A stretch of DNA of 64,000 nucleotides from CAZAMB01 sp964486335 (GCA_964486335.1 CAZAMB010000013.1:91907-155906), one strand, 5' to 3'. Positions 1 through 9,303 are shown, numbered from the stretch's first letter. The notes: generated from the sequence alone by a model not told the origin. Program-made: numbers and translations.

Positions 1-89
1 TCTCGCAATGAGAACGGGCCGTATGGAGTTATCGATCTGTTTGATCTTGTGTGCCCGGGGAATTCGAGGCGCGAGCCGCTGGCAGTCGG

Positions 90-2714
90 TCATTCGGTTA
101 TCGGAGCGACACGTACGCCTTGGGAATCCACCTCGATCCTCACTGCCCCGACGTCGGCCGTATTAAACAAGGGTGTGTCTCCCGCGAGTTCCACGATCCC
201 ATTGTCGGTCTGATCCAACCGTTGTCCGCTCGAACGGATGGATGCTCTTGCACCGACCGCCCTAAGGAAATCGCTAGTGGTCGGTCGAACTGATCCGTGA
301 TGAGGCAGAATCAGAACGTCGGCTTCCAATCCGCCTCGCTCCATGAGGGCTTTTTGCGCAGCGTCTTCGATGTCGCCTGTCAACAGGATGGAGTGCCCGG
401 CGTAGCTGAGTTTCAAGACAGTTGAAGAATCGTTGGTATTGAGAGACGCGCACTTCGCAGCCGGCGGCCACAATACGTCGATGCGCACACCCGCTTGCTC
501 CCACGTCGGCGCTTCGTCAGTCGTCGCCTGCACGGCCACGCCGTTGGAGGCCAACAGATCGATAAAGTGCCGCGCGGCGGAGCGCGGTTCGGCGGCCGGC
601 GCGAAACATGGATTGAGCACGACCCGGCCCGTTGGCAAACGGCGAGTCAGTGTCGGCACGCCGCCGTAATGGTCGAGATCGGGATGGCTCACATGGACTT
701 GTTCGAGTCGGCGAATCCCCCGTTTTCTCAGGAACGGCACCACCACGCTCTCGCCCACGTCAGCACCGCCGACGGTTCCGGCATCATAGACGATCGTGTT
801 TCCGTCAGGCAGTTCGATCACCGTAGCCGAACCCGAACCGACCGCCAGCACCGTGACCGTCAGACGATCTTCCTTCGGTTCGGGAACAATCCAGGCAATA
901 CCACAAACGACGAGCACGACGAGCGACGCCCACCAGCCCGAGCGATGCCATCGTTTGCGGCGACGGTCGATCGCCCGCGCTACCAAATTTTCCGTTGATT
1001 CGCGCGGAATCACGCCGAAATCCGGCGTTCGACCGAATCTCATGGCAAACAGCAGAAGAAACACGCCGTATGCGGCCAGCAACCACCACGGCGGAACATC
1101 GACAACGGAAGACGAACCCGGCAATTCCGCCAACCGTTCGACCACGCGAATCATCCATTGGTCCGTCCAGCCAAGCGCTGAGGACAAGATTGCTTCCAGC
1201 GCCGGAGAAACAGCCGCCGCCACGATCTTCAAGAGGCCTAGGATCATCACCACGGACATCAGGGGATACACAAGAAGTGTATTGGGCGCGCCCCACGGTT
1301 GAACCTGCTGAAACGTGGCCGCGGTGATCGGTAACCCGCAAAGCCACGCTCCCGCGGACACGGCGACGGTCGCCGAAACGAACCGTCCGATCGGCGTCAT
1401 CACGCGGCGCACGGAAGGGAACGAAGCCGTCGGCGAATCTCGCTCCGCGACGGCGACGAGACGCGCGTCTTCTCTTGCGAACGGGTCGCGCAATACCCAA
1501 TGTCGAAACGACCAGTACGCTTCTCGGGACGCATTCAGCAACGCGGGGGCGAGGTAGGCCACGCCCAGCACCGCCCCGAAGGAGAGCTGAAAGCCGACAT
1601 CAAACACGGTCTGCGGATCTAAGATGCAGAGAATGATCGCCGCGGCACAAATCCAGTTGAAATGGGCCCCTCGACGCCGAAGCAACAGAGCTGTGCAGAA
1701 CAACAGCCCCATCACGCACGCTCGAAGTACGGGAGGCCGAGGTTCCGCCAAAATGGTGTAGAGAACGACCGTAACGGCCATCGCCAGCGCTGCCCGTCGC
1801 CGACCGATGCCCAGCAACCGCGCGACGAACCAGACCGCGGCGATTAATATAACAATATTGGTCCCGCTGACCGCGATGAAGTGAATGCACCCCGCCCGCG
1901 TGAACACTTCGTCGAGCCGGCGATCGAACCGCGAACGATGTCCAAGGACCATCGCCTCCAGAAAGCTCGCTTCCTCCGGCGCCGCGGCGGCAATGTCGTC
2001 GGTCAGCAGCCCGCGTGCGGTGCGACGCATCCAGCCGATCCACGCCCATCCGGTTGATTCGGCACGGTCCAGTCGCGTGACGTTCTCACGATGATCGCAG
2101 TACAACCTTGCGACGACTCCCTGCCGTCGATAGTAGTCGCGCCAGTCGAATACACCCGGATTCCTCGGCGGGGAAAGCGATGCAAGGCGACCGAACACTT
2201 CCACGCGCTCGCCCTCGCGCAAGTCGAACACGGCTTCGCGCATAAACACGCGTACGAGCCCCGTTACTCGCGACCAACCGTCGTCGCTTTGAATCTCTCG
2301 GAGGCGCAACAGAAACGCCGTTTCATCCGACTGGAATCGCCATCGCTCAAACGGTCCCTCGCGGCGCTCCACAAGACGCGGTTCCGAGGCGATCACGCCG
2401 TGCAGCCGGACGATTCGTCCCAGCGGTTCCGCCAGCCGTTCAATGCTGGATGCGGAAACGACCCGCGCGACGCTCCAGTGCAACAGGCAACCGGCGGCCA
2501 ACGCCGCCAAGCCGATCCAAACCGGCGACGCGACGATGCGACATCGCCTTACCGCCACCGGAATCGTCGCGGCGGTCAGCAGGACTCCGGCCAGGAATGC
2601 CGAAGGTTCAAGCCATCGATCCGCGACGATTCCCACCACCATGCCGGCGGCGACTGGAAACAAAGGCGTTTTGGCCATCAGCTCGGACGAAACTGACTGA
2701 AGTGTTTCCTTCAT
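90..2714 (-). CDS. comEC: ComEC/Rec2 DNA uptake channel protein
   Basis: ComEC forms the inner-membrane channel for single-stranded DNA during natural transformation. The 874-residue product has the full family layout. An N-terminal block with several hydrophobic segments and a soluble DUF4131-like part covers about residues 1-230. The polytopic competence domain follows at about 230-570 and contains AVSGTNIVILIA. A C-terminal metallo-beta-lactamase-like domain covers about 620-870, with the metal motif SHPDLDHYGG, LLTGDIED and LPHHGS. Length is typical for the family (700-850) or slightly over. The first ATG has no clear Shine-Dalgarno sequence; an ATG twelve codons in (2678) is an alternative. 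It is divergent from the kinase gene at 2808, with about 93 bp between them. No other competence gene is in the window. Family assignment is secure; activity in this organism is inferred. Confidence 0.93.
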   Translation of the reverse strand: MKETLQSVSSELMAKTPLFPVAAGMVVGIVADRWLEPSAFLAGVLLTAATIPVAVRRCRIVASPVWIGLAALAAGCLLHWSVARVVSASSIERLAEPLGRIVRLHGVIASEPRLVERREGPFERWRFQSDETAFLLRLREIQSDDGWSRVTGLVRVFMREAVFDLREGERVEVFGRLASLSPPRNPGVFDWRDYYRRQGVVARLYCDHRENVTRLDRAESTGWAWIGWMRRTARGLLTDDIAAAAPEEASFLEAMVLGHRSRFDRRLDEVFTRAGCIHFIAVSGTNIVILIAAVWFVARLLGIGRRRAALAMAVTVVLYTILAEPRPPVLRACVMGLLFCTALLLRRRGAHFNWICAAAIILCILDPQTVFDVGFQLSFGAVLGVAYLAPALLNASREAYWSFRHWVLRDPFAREDARLVAVAERDSPTASFPSVRRVMTPIGRFVSATVAVSAGAWLCGLPITAATFQQVQPWGAPNTLLVYPLMSVVMILGLLKIVAAAVSPALEAILSSALGWTDQWMIRVVERLAELPGSSSVVDVPPWWLLAAYGVFLLLFAMRFGRTPDFGVIPRESTENLVARAIDRRRKRWHRSGWWASLVVLVVCGIAWIVPEPKEDRLTVTVLAVGSGSATVIELPDGNTIVYDAGTVGGADVGESVVVPFLRKRGIRRLEQVHVSHPDLDHYGGVPTLTRRLPTGRVVLNPCFAPAAEPRSAARHFIDLLASNGVAVQATTDEAPTWEQAGVRIDVLWPPAAKCASLNTNDSSTVLKLSYAGHSILLTGDIEDAAQKALMERGGLEADVLILPHHGSVRPTTSDFLRAVGARASIRSSGQRLDQTDNGIVELAGDTPLFNTADVGAVRIEVDSQGVRVAPITE

Positions 2715-2807
2715 GAGCGGCGGCTCGGCTGGCTGGCGGCGGATTCAACTCGATTCTCCGCCGCGCTGCAAAAAGGATGTTTCGAGGTATCATATCGCTC
2801 TGTCACC

Positions 2808-4178
2808 ATGCAGTACTCCATCAATGACAGTGGGTGCGGTTCGAATCTGGACGATTGCCGAACCCAATCGGCGGCGTTCCGAGGGGAGTCCGAACGCGAT
2901 GCGCGGGGCCCCAAACGACTCTCAACGGTCCGGCGCTGGGGCGCGACCTGGCAAATCGACCTCGATTGCACAGACCTCCTATTCGGCCCCGATTCGCTAA
3001 ACTGGCTTCACCTTGAAAGTGACCCGCGCGCTACCTTCGTCAAGCAAGGACACCGGAGGACCGTCTGGCGCGTGGAAGTCGCGGCGGGTCAGGTGGTTTT
3101 CGCCAAGGTATATGATGCCGGCGAAGGGAGGTTGTTGAGCTGGTTTCGACGTCGGACGCGGCAGACCTCGCTCGAACGCGAATGGCGGCTGCTGTGGAAG
3201 CTCCGCGAACGTGGCGTTGCCGCCGTGCGTCCGCTGGCCCTTGGCGTTTGGGATGACCAGAAGCGGGTACTGGTGACGGAAGGCGTCGTGAGCGCGATTG
3301 GTCTGCATCGGGCCTGGATCGAAGCCCAGTCCGCTGATGCGTCCGGCGGATCGCGGAACCGTGTGGACGCCATTATTCTTGCGGTCGCCCGGTTATGGGC
3401 TTCGTCTCACGAGCGAGGATTCGCTCATCCTGACGGCCATCCCGAAAACGTCCTGATTTCGTCGTCCTCTGCGCCAGTCACGGCAATTTACGTCGATGTT
3501 TCGGGAAAGTCGTCATGGGCCGATGCATGGCCTCAGAGTGGGGTCATCCCGTCACGTGCTGCAATTCGTTCGCTGGCCCAGTTGGATCACTTTTTTCAAC
3601 GACGCGCTTCGCGGGCATCGCGGCTTCGATTCTGGCGACGCTACGCCCCGTTACGCGGGAAGATCTCGGAATCAATGCTGGACCGGCGCGTTGAACGAAA
3701 ATGGCTTTGCTGTGTGGCGAACGAACGAGCAATTCATGCGGCCTTGCTGGCCCGCCGGCGTGATCGGCGCTTGCGCGGCGACGGCAAGTATTTCGCCGCG
3801 TTTCGATTCGAGGGCGGCTGGAGTGCGGTGGTCACCCTGCAACTTGAGCGCCGCCATCTCTTTCCGGAAGCCGACGTGCCCGACCGCGATCGCGCCGAAT
3901 GGACGACCATTCTCGGATCGCTTATCTCCCAGATCAACGCGGGTTCAACCACAATTGATGGCGCAAATTTGCGTTGCGTTCAAGTTCATCGAAGCCGCCA
4001 AGTAACTGCGATTGACTCCAGCCAGCATTCGAGCGCGCGACGACTATTCGAGCATTGCCATCGCCTTCGCCATCGCGACATTGACGCTCCGCTCATTCTG
4101 GGCTGGTTGGAGCGTCGAAACGGGTGGAAGCTGGTTCGTCAATCTTATGCGATCATTCCTTGGGAAGTCCGAAAATGA
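2808..4178 (+). CDS. WaaP/RIO-like lipopolysaccharide kinase family protein
   Basis: The 456-residue protein has a protein-kinase-like fold of the WaaP/Kdo-kinase type, whose members phosphorylate lipopolysaccharide core sugars at the inner face of the inner membrane. Visible residues are a lysine in VVFAKVYD (K100), a glutamate in SLEREW (E124), the catalytic loop HPDGHPEN (D209, N214) and a metal-binding aspartate in IYVDVSG (D230). The first 70 residues and the last 200 match nothing I recognise, so it is roughly twice the size of a minimal family member. No membrane segment or signal peptide is evident. Its stop overlaps the next start as ATGA, so it is translationally coupled to the macro-domain gene. 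The substrate is unknown: sugar phosphorylation is the family's known role, but a protein or small-molecule target is equally possible here. Confidence 0.75.
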   Translation: MQYSINDSGCGSNLDDCRTQSAAFRGESERDARGPKRLSTVRRWGATWQIDLDCTDLLFGPDSLNWLHLESDPRATFVKQGHRRTVWRVEVAAGQVVFAKVYDAGEGRLLSWFRRRTRQTSLEREWRLLWKLRERGVAAVRPLALGVWDDQKRVLVTEGVVSAIGLHRAWIEAQSADASGGSRNRVDAIILAVARLWASSHERGFAHPDGHPENVLISSSSAPVTAIYVDVSGKSSWADAWPQSGVIPSRAAIRSLAQLDHFFQRRASRASRLRFWRRYAPLRGKISESMLDRRVERKWLCCVANERAIHAALLARRRDRRLRGDGKYFAAFRFEGGWSAVVTLQLERRHLFPEADVPDRDRAEWTTILGSLISQINAGSTTIDGANLRCVQVHRSRQVTAIDSSQHSSARRLFEHCHRLRHRDIDAPLILGWLERRNGWKLVRQSYAIIPWEVRK

Positions 4179-4693
4179 CCCACATTGAGCTCGTGCAGGG
4201 CGACATCACGCAACAGTACGTGGACGCGATCGTCAACGCGGCCAACGAGACGCTGCTCGGCGGCGGGGGCGTGGACGGAGCGATTCACCGTGCGGCCGGA
4301 CCGGAATTGCTCGCCGAATGTCGAACCACTGGCGGATGTCCCACGGGGCAGGCGCGCGTCACTAGAGGTTACCTTTTGCCGGCCAAATATGTCATTCATA
4401 CGGTCGGCCCGGTATGGCGCGGCGGGCGATCGGGCGAGGCGGCACTTCTGTCCTCCTGCTACACCACAAGCCTCGCGTTGGCGTGCGAGCATCATTGCCA
4501 GAGCATCGCTTTTCCCGCGATCAGTTGCGGTGTTTATGGATACCCGCTCGACCTGGCCGCCCAGGTCTCACTCGACGCGGTTCGGCATTTTCTACGGTCA
4601 AATCCGGCGCCGGCGATCATTCGCTGGGTACTATTCGGTCGTGAAGCGACGGACATTTGGCGGCGAATCTACGCGGCGAGCGAGCCGGTGTAG
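4175..4693 (+). CDS. Macro domain protein, O-acetyl-ADP-ribose deacetylase (YmdB-like)
   Basis: This is a single macro domain of 172 residues. Family members bind ADP-ribose and remove acetyl or ADP-ribosyl groups. Ligand-binding motifs are all present: GDIT near residue 9, NAAN at 21-24, the glycine loop GGGGVDGAIH at 29-38 (with the aspartate equivalent to the YmdB catalytic residue), and PAISCGVYGYP in the C-terminal half. The ATG at 4175 is chosen because the protein then begins MTHIELVQGD, exactly where the family begins, and because it overlaps the upstream stop as ATGA. A longer reading from 4124 adds 17 residues that overlap the kinase gene. Coupling to a kinase-like gene suggests a shared nucleotide or ADP-ribose chemistry, but that is inference. 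Confidence 0.92.
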   Translation: MTHIELVQGDITQQYVDAIVNAANETLLGGGGVDGAIHRAAGPELLAECRTTGGCPTGQARVTRGYLLPAKYVIHTVGPVWRGGRSGEAALLSSCYTTSLALACEHHCQSIAFPAISCGVYGYPLDLAAQVSLDAVRHFLRSNPAPAIIRWVLFGREATDIWRRIYAASEPV

Positions 4694-4729
4694 GGCCATC
4701 GCGGCGGCTGGTCCGGCGACCAGTGCAGC

Positions 4730-4758
4730 TTGACAGGGCATCTACACGTTTCAACAAT
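4730..4758 (+). promoter_or_regulatory. Possible sigma-70 promoter before the subtilase gene
   Basis: A perfect TTGACA at 4730-4735 is followed after 17 bp by AACAAT (4753-4758, four of six matches to TATAAT). It lies in the 277-bp gap between the macro-domain gene and the protease gene, about 210 bp before the protease start. The rest of the gap shows no gene. The long leader and weak -10 box keep confidence low. Confidence 0.25.
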
Positions 4759-4970
4759 GGAACGTGGTTGAAACGACCCCACATCGGCGTCCATGGGGCG
4801 CCGCTGTCGGTCGCAGACGTGTTTGCAATGATCCTTCCGGCGATCGTCCACGCTGCGAAACCTCCCGTGATACTTTGGATGGGTCGCTACGGACCCGCGT
4901 CGGATGATTACGATGCCTGCCCGATTGGCAAGGCGCGCCGCCGACGGGCGTATCGAAAGGTAAATGGCTG

Positions 4971-7967
4971 ATGAATTTCTTCCGTGAATCCCAGGGCGCG
5001 GACCGTTGTTGGGTCGCTGCAATCCTTGTCGCTTTGCTCGCGTCGTCGGCGACGGCGGCCGACGGTCGATGGGTAACAGAAAAAGGCCGAAAGCTCCGGA
5101 TCACGCGATCCACGTCGGAGTTCGCGGTTGAGCTTCGCGATTGCTCGGCCATGAACGAATGCGCGAAACGGCTCGAAACCGAGGGAGTCGGTACGCTCGA
5201 GAGCGTTCAACTTGCGCCCGACGCGCGGTTGAAGATGATGAAGACGCCGCTGGCGACCTCACTGAGACGGAGTCGAATCAAACAGGACCCGGCTGTCGCG
5301 GACGTTCGCTCCGTGTACCGCTTTGAGGGCGAGGAGCGACCTGTGTTCGGCACGGGCACGGTGGTGGTGAAGACTCGGCCGGGGTTGAGCGACGCGGAGT
5401 TGACGAGGCTTTGGAGCGATCATGGTTTGGGCATCGTTCGACCCGTGCAGGGTCAAGCGGACGTGTACATGGTCACGGTTGACGTAAAACACGATGAGCT
5501 GCTGCTGGCGGAGGTGCTGGCGGATGACCGTCGGACCGTTTGGTCTCAGCCGAACTTTCGCCGCGAACTCAAGATGCATCAGGTTACGCCGTCGGATCAG
5601 TATTTCAGCCGGCAATGGCACCTGAACAACACGGGGCAATTCGGCGGGACGGCGGGGGCGGACATCGACGCACCGGAAGCGTGGGCGATCGCAACCGGTC
5701 AGAACGTCTTGTTCGGAATCTTCGACGACTGCGTGGACGTGGATCACGAGGACTTGAAGGACAATTACTCCGGCATCGGGCAGGACGTAACGTTGAGTTC
5801 AGCGGACGTGGGGTACAGCGATCCGCGTCCCAAGCAGTTTGGGGATCGGCACGGGACATCGTGCATCGGATTGGCGGTAGCGCGGGCCAACGCTCGCGGC
5901 GGGCGTGGCGTGGCTTACGAAGCGAAGTTCGCTCCCTCGCGGGGACTCGGCGAGATTCCCAGCGATTCGCAGATCGCCAGCGCCTTCGTGTTTGCCCGCG
6001 ATAACAACGTGGACGTGCACACGAACAGTTGGGGCATTCCCGGTCGTTTTCCCGATCCGGCGATCATCGTGGACGCAATTCGCTCGGCCTATGCCGCCGG
6101 TCGCAATAAGGGCGATCTTGACGGCGACGGAACGGACGACGCGCTGGGCATGCTCATTTTCTTTTCCAGCGGGAATGACAGCGAAGAGAATATCGAGGGA
6201 TTCGACCTTTCCGCGCTTCCGCAAGTTCTTGCGATCGGCGCCAGTACCGACAGCGACAAGCGGTCATTCTACAGCAGTTTTGGAAGCACACTTTCCGTAC
6301 TGGCTCCGAGCGACGGGCAAGTCGACTTCGATTTCAATAACTCCACGATTGAATTTGTCGATGCACCGATCTTCACGACGGACAACACGGACTCCGCCAA
6401 TGCCTTTGACACGGGTTACAATCGGGGGGGAGTTAACGTCAATTTCTTTGTTTTTGAAACGGATCCCAACGGCAACTATACTGACTTTTTCGGCGGTACA
6501 TCGGCGGCATGCCCGATTGCCGCGGGAGTCGCCGGACTCATTCTCTCAGTGAACCCCAACCTCACTGCGAATGACGTGAGAATGCTTATCGAGCATACGG
6601 CCGACCGAATCGACATTACAGCTGCCAACCACGATCGAATCACAAGCCACAGCCTGACCTACGGCTACGGTCGCATCAACGCGGGCGGCGCAGGAGAGGG
6701 GAAGCTCGGTGCGGTCGAAGCGGCGCAGCAGACGCTGACCAACGGCGGGATCACCTGGCCGGACCGCGCAGCGGACGTCGGTGTTGACGACGTGAGCATC
6801 CGGTGGACGCAAAATCCGGGCACGACGGAGTATCTCGTGGTCCAAAGCGACAATCCGTTCGAGTTCGTGCCTGTCGATGGCGAATGCTATGACGGCAGCC
6901 AGGGGGGGTGCGTATCCGGCGCGGTTCGAAGCCTTCCGGCTGGCGTGACAGCGCTGGCCGTTGGGTGCGGATTTACCTGCGATGGTTCGATCGGGCAGTG
7001 TGTCACGGGAACGCGACAGTGCGTTCTGTTGCCGGCCGGCAACAAGTCGTTTGCGATCTACGCCCGTAACAGTCTTGGACGGTATTCGTGGGGCGTGGGG
7101 CTTGATTCAGCGGGCAACGTGAACGGTTCGGGGCGGTTCATCGACCTTTCGGCGGGTGGCGATGTGGTCATCCCGACAGGTCCGCCGCCTTCCCGCCCGA
7201 CGTTGACGATCAACGTATCGCCGCTGGAAGGTACATCGCCGCTGACCGTCCATTTCCAAGGCAACGCGACGAGCAGCGTGCCGATCGACGAAGCGCGAAC
7301 GATCTGGGATTTTGACATCAATCAACCGCCCGAAGTGGACGAAACGACGCGCGCGGCTACACATATCTACGAAGTTGCGGAGAGCGAGACGCGCACCTTC
7401 ATCGCGCGATTGACCATGTATGACACGAACGGAACGCCGGGCGTGGAGGAAGTCGCGATCAAGGTCACCGGGGCGAGTTTTCGCGACGAAGACGAGTTGA
7501 CCAGCGGCAATCTGCGGATCATCGTCGGCCTGCCGAATACGCCGGATTCCAACGTGTCGAGCGGGACCTCGCCGTTCGATGTTCTGCTGAGCGTGGATGC
7601 GTCGGGTCTGCCGGGCACGCTCCAGTCCGTGAACTGGGACCTTGGCGACGGCGAACGGGCCACCAGCCTCGTTGTGCCCCACACGTACCTGAACGAAGGC
7701 GATACCGATCTTCGCATTCCCGTTTCGGTGGCGGTCACGACGGCGACTTCACAGACGACGACGATCACGACATCGGCAACGCGAATCATCACCGTCAAGC
7801 CCGGTCTTCCGGTTTCGGACGGCGGACCCGGTGAGTGCACGCTGCCCGGGACATGCGCGGAAGGCCCCGGTGGAGCGGCAAGACCATGCGGATTGGGCGT
7901 GGGGCTGATTCCGATGCTTTCGTCGATCGTGTTGATTTCTTTCGTTCGTCTGCGCCGTTTGCCGTAA
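4971..7967 (+). CDS. Secreted subtilisin-like serine protease (S8) with PKD-like domains
   Basis: The 998-residue protein starts with a signal peptide (hydrophobic stretch about residues 13-30, ending SATAA). A propeptide-like region (about 31-205) precedes the S8 catalytic domain. The triad is visible as D252 in FGIFDDCVD, H294 in DRHGTSCIG and S511 in GGTSAACP; the oxyanion asparagine is N402 in SSGND. The aspartate motif reads DDC where most subtilases have DTG or DSG. A fibronectin-like stretch with four cysteines follows (about 600-720), then two PKD-like domains around 745-950. The C-terminus has PCG, a hydrophobic segment and an RLRRLP tail, resembling a sorting signal that is cut after anchoring (MYXO-CTERM-like; inference). 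It is probably exported and held at the cell surface to degrade external protein. Confidence 0.9.
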   Translation: MNFFRESQGADRCWVAAILVALLASSATAADGRWVTEKGRKLRITRSTSEFAVELRDCSAMNECAKRLETEGVGTLESVQLAPDARLKMMKTPLATSLRRSRIKQDPAVADVRSVYRFEGEERPVFGTGTVVVKTRPGLSDAELTRLWSDHGLGIVRPVQGQADVYMVTVDVKHDELLLAEVLADDRRTVWSQPNFRRELKMHQVTPSDQYFSRQWHLNNTGQFGGTAGADIDAPEAWAIATGQNVLFGIFDDCVDVDHEDLKDNYSGIGQDVTLSSADVGYSDPRPKQFGDRHGTSCIGLAVARANARGGRGVAYEAKFAPSRGLGEIPSDSQIASAFVFARDNNVDVHTNSWGIPGRFPDPAIIVDAIRSAYAAGRNKGDLDGDGTDDALGMLIFFSSGNDSEENIEGFDLSALPQVLAIGASTDSDKRSFYSSFGSTLSVLAPSDGQVDFDFNNSTIEFVDAPIFTTDNTDSANAFDTGYNRGGVNVNFFVFETDPNGNYTDFFGGTSAACPIAAGVAGLILSVNPNLTANDVRMLIEHTADRIDITAANHDRITSHSLTYGYGRINAGGAGEGKLGAVEAAQQTLTNGGITWPDRAADVGVDDVSIRWTQNPGTTEYLVVQSDNPFEFVPVDGECYDGSQGGCVSGAVRSLPAGVTALAVGCGFTCDGSIGQCVTGTRQCVLLPAGNKSFAIYARNSLGRYSWGVGLDSAGNVNGSGRFIDLSAGGDVVIPTGPPPSRPTLTINVSPLEGTSPLTVHFQGNATSSVPIDEARTIWDFDINQPPEVDETTRAATHIYEVAESETRTFIARLTMYDTNGTPGVEEVAIKVTGASFRDEDELTSGNLRIIVGLPNTPDSNVSSGTSPFDVLLSVDASGLPGTLQSVNWDLGDGERATSLVVPHTYLNEGDTDLRIPVSVAVTTATSQTTTITTSATRIITVKPGLPVSDGGPGECTLPGTCAEGPGGAARPCGLGVGLIPMLSSIVLISFVRLRRLP

Positions 7968-8013
7968 GCGCCCGGTCGGAACTCTTGTCACCAGGGAATC
8001 CGCGAGACTACTT

Positions 8014-8472
8014 ATGCTGCCCAGATCGAGTCAACGAGTCGCCGAAGTCATCAAAATGGCTAACCTCATCGCGCGCGAATACGAGCGCGAATACGTTGGG
8101 ACGGAACATGTATTGCTTGCGGTGCAGCGCGAGGGAACGGGCGTCGGAGCGGCCGCATTGAAGAAACGAGGCATTACCGAATCCTCGCTTCGCAGTGAGA
8201 TCGAAAAACTCATCAAGAAGCAGATGGAAGAGACATGGGTTTTCGGACGCCTTCCGGGAACGCCGCATTTCAAGAACGTTATCGCTGGAGCGATCAGGCA
8301 GTGTCAGGAACTCGGGGCAAAGGAAGTTTGTACGGAACATTTGCTCCTGGCGCTGCTGCTCGAAAAGGGCAGCGTCGCGTTCAACGCCCTCAAGGCGCTT
8401 GGGCTGGGATTCGACGACGCCCGAAAGGACATTTCCGAACTGACGACGCCCGCGCCGAAACCGGCAGGCTGA
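8014..8472 (+). CDS. Stand-alone Clp N-terminal (ClpC-type) domain protein
   Basis: The 152 residues consist of one double Clp-N repeat and nothing else. The first repeat reads about residues 6-70, with EYVGTEHVLLAVQREG. The second reads about 85-140, with LGAKEVCTEHLLLALLLE. In ClpA/B/C this domain recruits substrates and adaptors to the AAA+ unfoldase. Here no ATPase modules follow, so the product could act as an adaptor, as a competitor for Clp adaptors, or alone. The ATG at 8014 gives MLPRSSQRVAEVIKMA, where the family begins. The next gene starts four bases after the stop, indicating one transcript. The partner unfoldase is not in the window. Confidence 0.85.
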   Translation: MLPRSSQRVAEVIKMANLIAREYEREYVGTEHVLLAVQREGTGVGAAALKKRGITESSLRSEIEKLIKKQMEETWVFGRLPGTPHFKNVIAGAIRQCQELGAKEVCTEHLLLALLLEKGSVAFNALKALGLGFDDARKDISELTTPAPKPAG

Positions 8473-8476
8473 CCCA

Positions 8477-8974
8477 TTGAGCGCCACGGAGATCGAAACT
8501 GTAGCCTTGATCCGCAAAACGTCGGCCGGCCGGCGCGGTGCGAAGCTTTTTTTCATAGTGGCGGTGGTTGCCTGCGTTCTCTGGGTCGGCCTGCACGCCG
8601 CGATCAAGGGGCGAGAACTTCAACGGCGGATGGTGTGTGCGTCCAATTTGAAGATGTTGAGCGTGGCGATCAGTGCCTATCGGGATGACATACCCGCCGG
8701 CGAAGCATCATCCGTAGAGTGGCTCGTATCTCGCGGACTAGTCGATCCCTCTGCGGCAATATGTCCATCCTCGGGGCGTCGGCAAACCAACTATGTGTTT
8801 CTTCCGGAAGGAATGGAGGTTGCGTTCGATGACGGATCCGTTATCGCTTATGAGCCGCTAGCGAACCACAGGGAGGGCGGATGCGCGGCTTTTGCCGACG
8901 GTCACACGGCGTTTCTGCTGCACGCCGACCATCAAAGGCTGACCGCCCTGTTACACCGAAACGATGAAAAATAA
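8477..8974 (+). CDS. Membrane-anchored H-X9-DG protein (DUF1559-related)
   Basis: The product has 165 residues and one membrane segment at about residues 24-43. The soluble part contains CASNLKMLSVAISAYRDD (54-71), similar to the conserved stretch after the prepilin helix in planctomycete DUF1559 proteins. An exact H-X9-DG motif runs from H131 to D141-G142. This motif is known as a hallmark of pseudopilin-like proteins that are abundant in planctomycetes. The usual GFTLIE prepilin cleavage site is absent. The reading frame has no early ATG; TTG at 8477 is the likely start, four bases after the preceding gene. A later start would lose the membrane segment. Function is unknown. Confidence 0.7.
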   Translation: MSATEIETVALIRKTSAGRRGAKLFFIVAVVACVLWVGLHAAIKGRELQRRMVCASNLKMLSVAISAYRDDIPAGEASSVEWLVSRGLVDPSAAICPSSGRRQTNYVFLPEGMEVAFDDGSVIAYEPLANHREGGCAAFADGHTAFLLHADHQRLTALLHRNDEK

Positions 8975-9011
8975 CGTGTGGGCGGGCCTTCGGGCGATTC
9001 GAAGCGCTGGG

Positions 9012-9039
9012 TTGCGGATGGTAACGGTGGTGTTAGAAT
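9012..9039 (+). promoter_or_regulatory. Likely promoter of the Trm112/bS18 gene pair
   Basis: TTGCGG (9012-9017), a 16-bp spacer and TAGAAT (9034-9039) lie 51 bp before the ATG at 9091. The same layout (TTGnGG, 16 bp, TAnAAT) occurs before the bL31 gene at 34735, which raises confidence in both. Confidence 0.45.
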
Positions 9040-9090
9040 GGCAGGTCTGTCAGATTGGCGAAAACGGCCTACGGCGGGGGCGGTTCGGGC

Positions 9091-9303
9091 ATGAAGAAAG
9101 TCGATGACGAACTCCTTAGGATCATGGTTTGCCCGGTGACGCACGCCAAGCTCGTGCAATCAGGCGACTGGCTTTATTCGACGGATGAAGAGACTCGCCG
9201 AAAATACCCGGTTCGGGACGGCATTCCGATCATGCTGATCGACGAATCGGTGGTGGCCGAACCGGAGGAGTTTCGACGAGTGATGGCCGAGGCGAAACGG
9301 TAG
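9091..9303 (+). CDS. Trm112 family protein
   Basis: The 70-residue protein matches the short bacterial Trm112/YcaR type. LLRIMVCPVTHAKLV is near the N-terminus and RKYPVRDGIPIMLIDE in the middle. In eukaryotes and archaea Trm112 activates several methyltransferases; the bacterial homologues are small and mostly uncharacterised. Only one cysteine of the possible zinc ligands is visible, which is common in the bacterial branch. The ATG at 9091 is preferred to a TTG at 9055, which would add a glycine-rich extension absent from the family. It lies 14 bp before bS18, so the two are probably co-transcribed. Confidence 0.88.
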   Translation: MKKVDDELLRIMVCPVTHAKLVQSGDWLYSTDEETRRKYPVRDGIPIMLIDESVVAEPEEFRRVMAEAKR

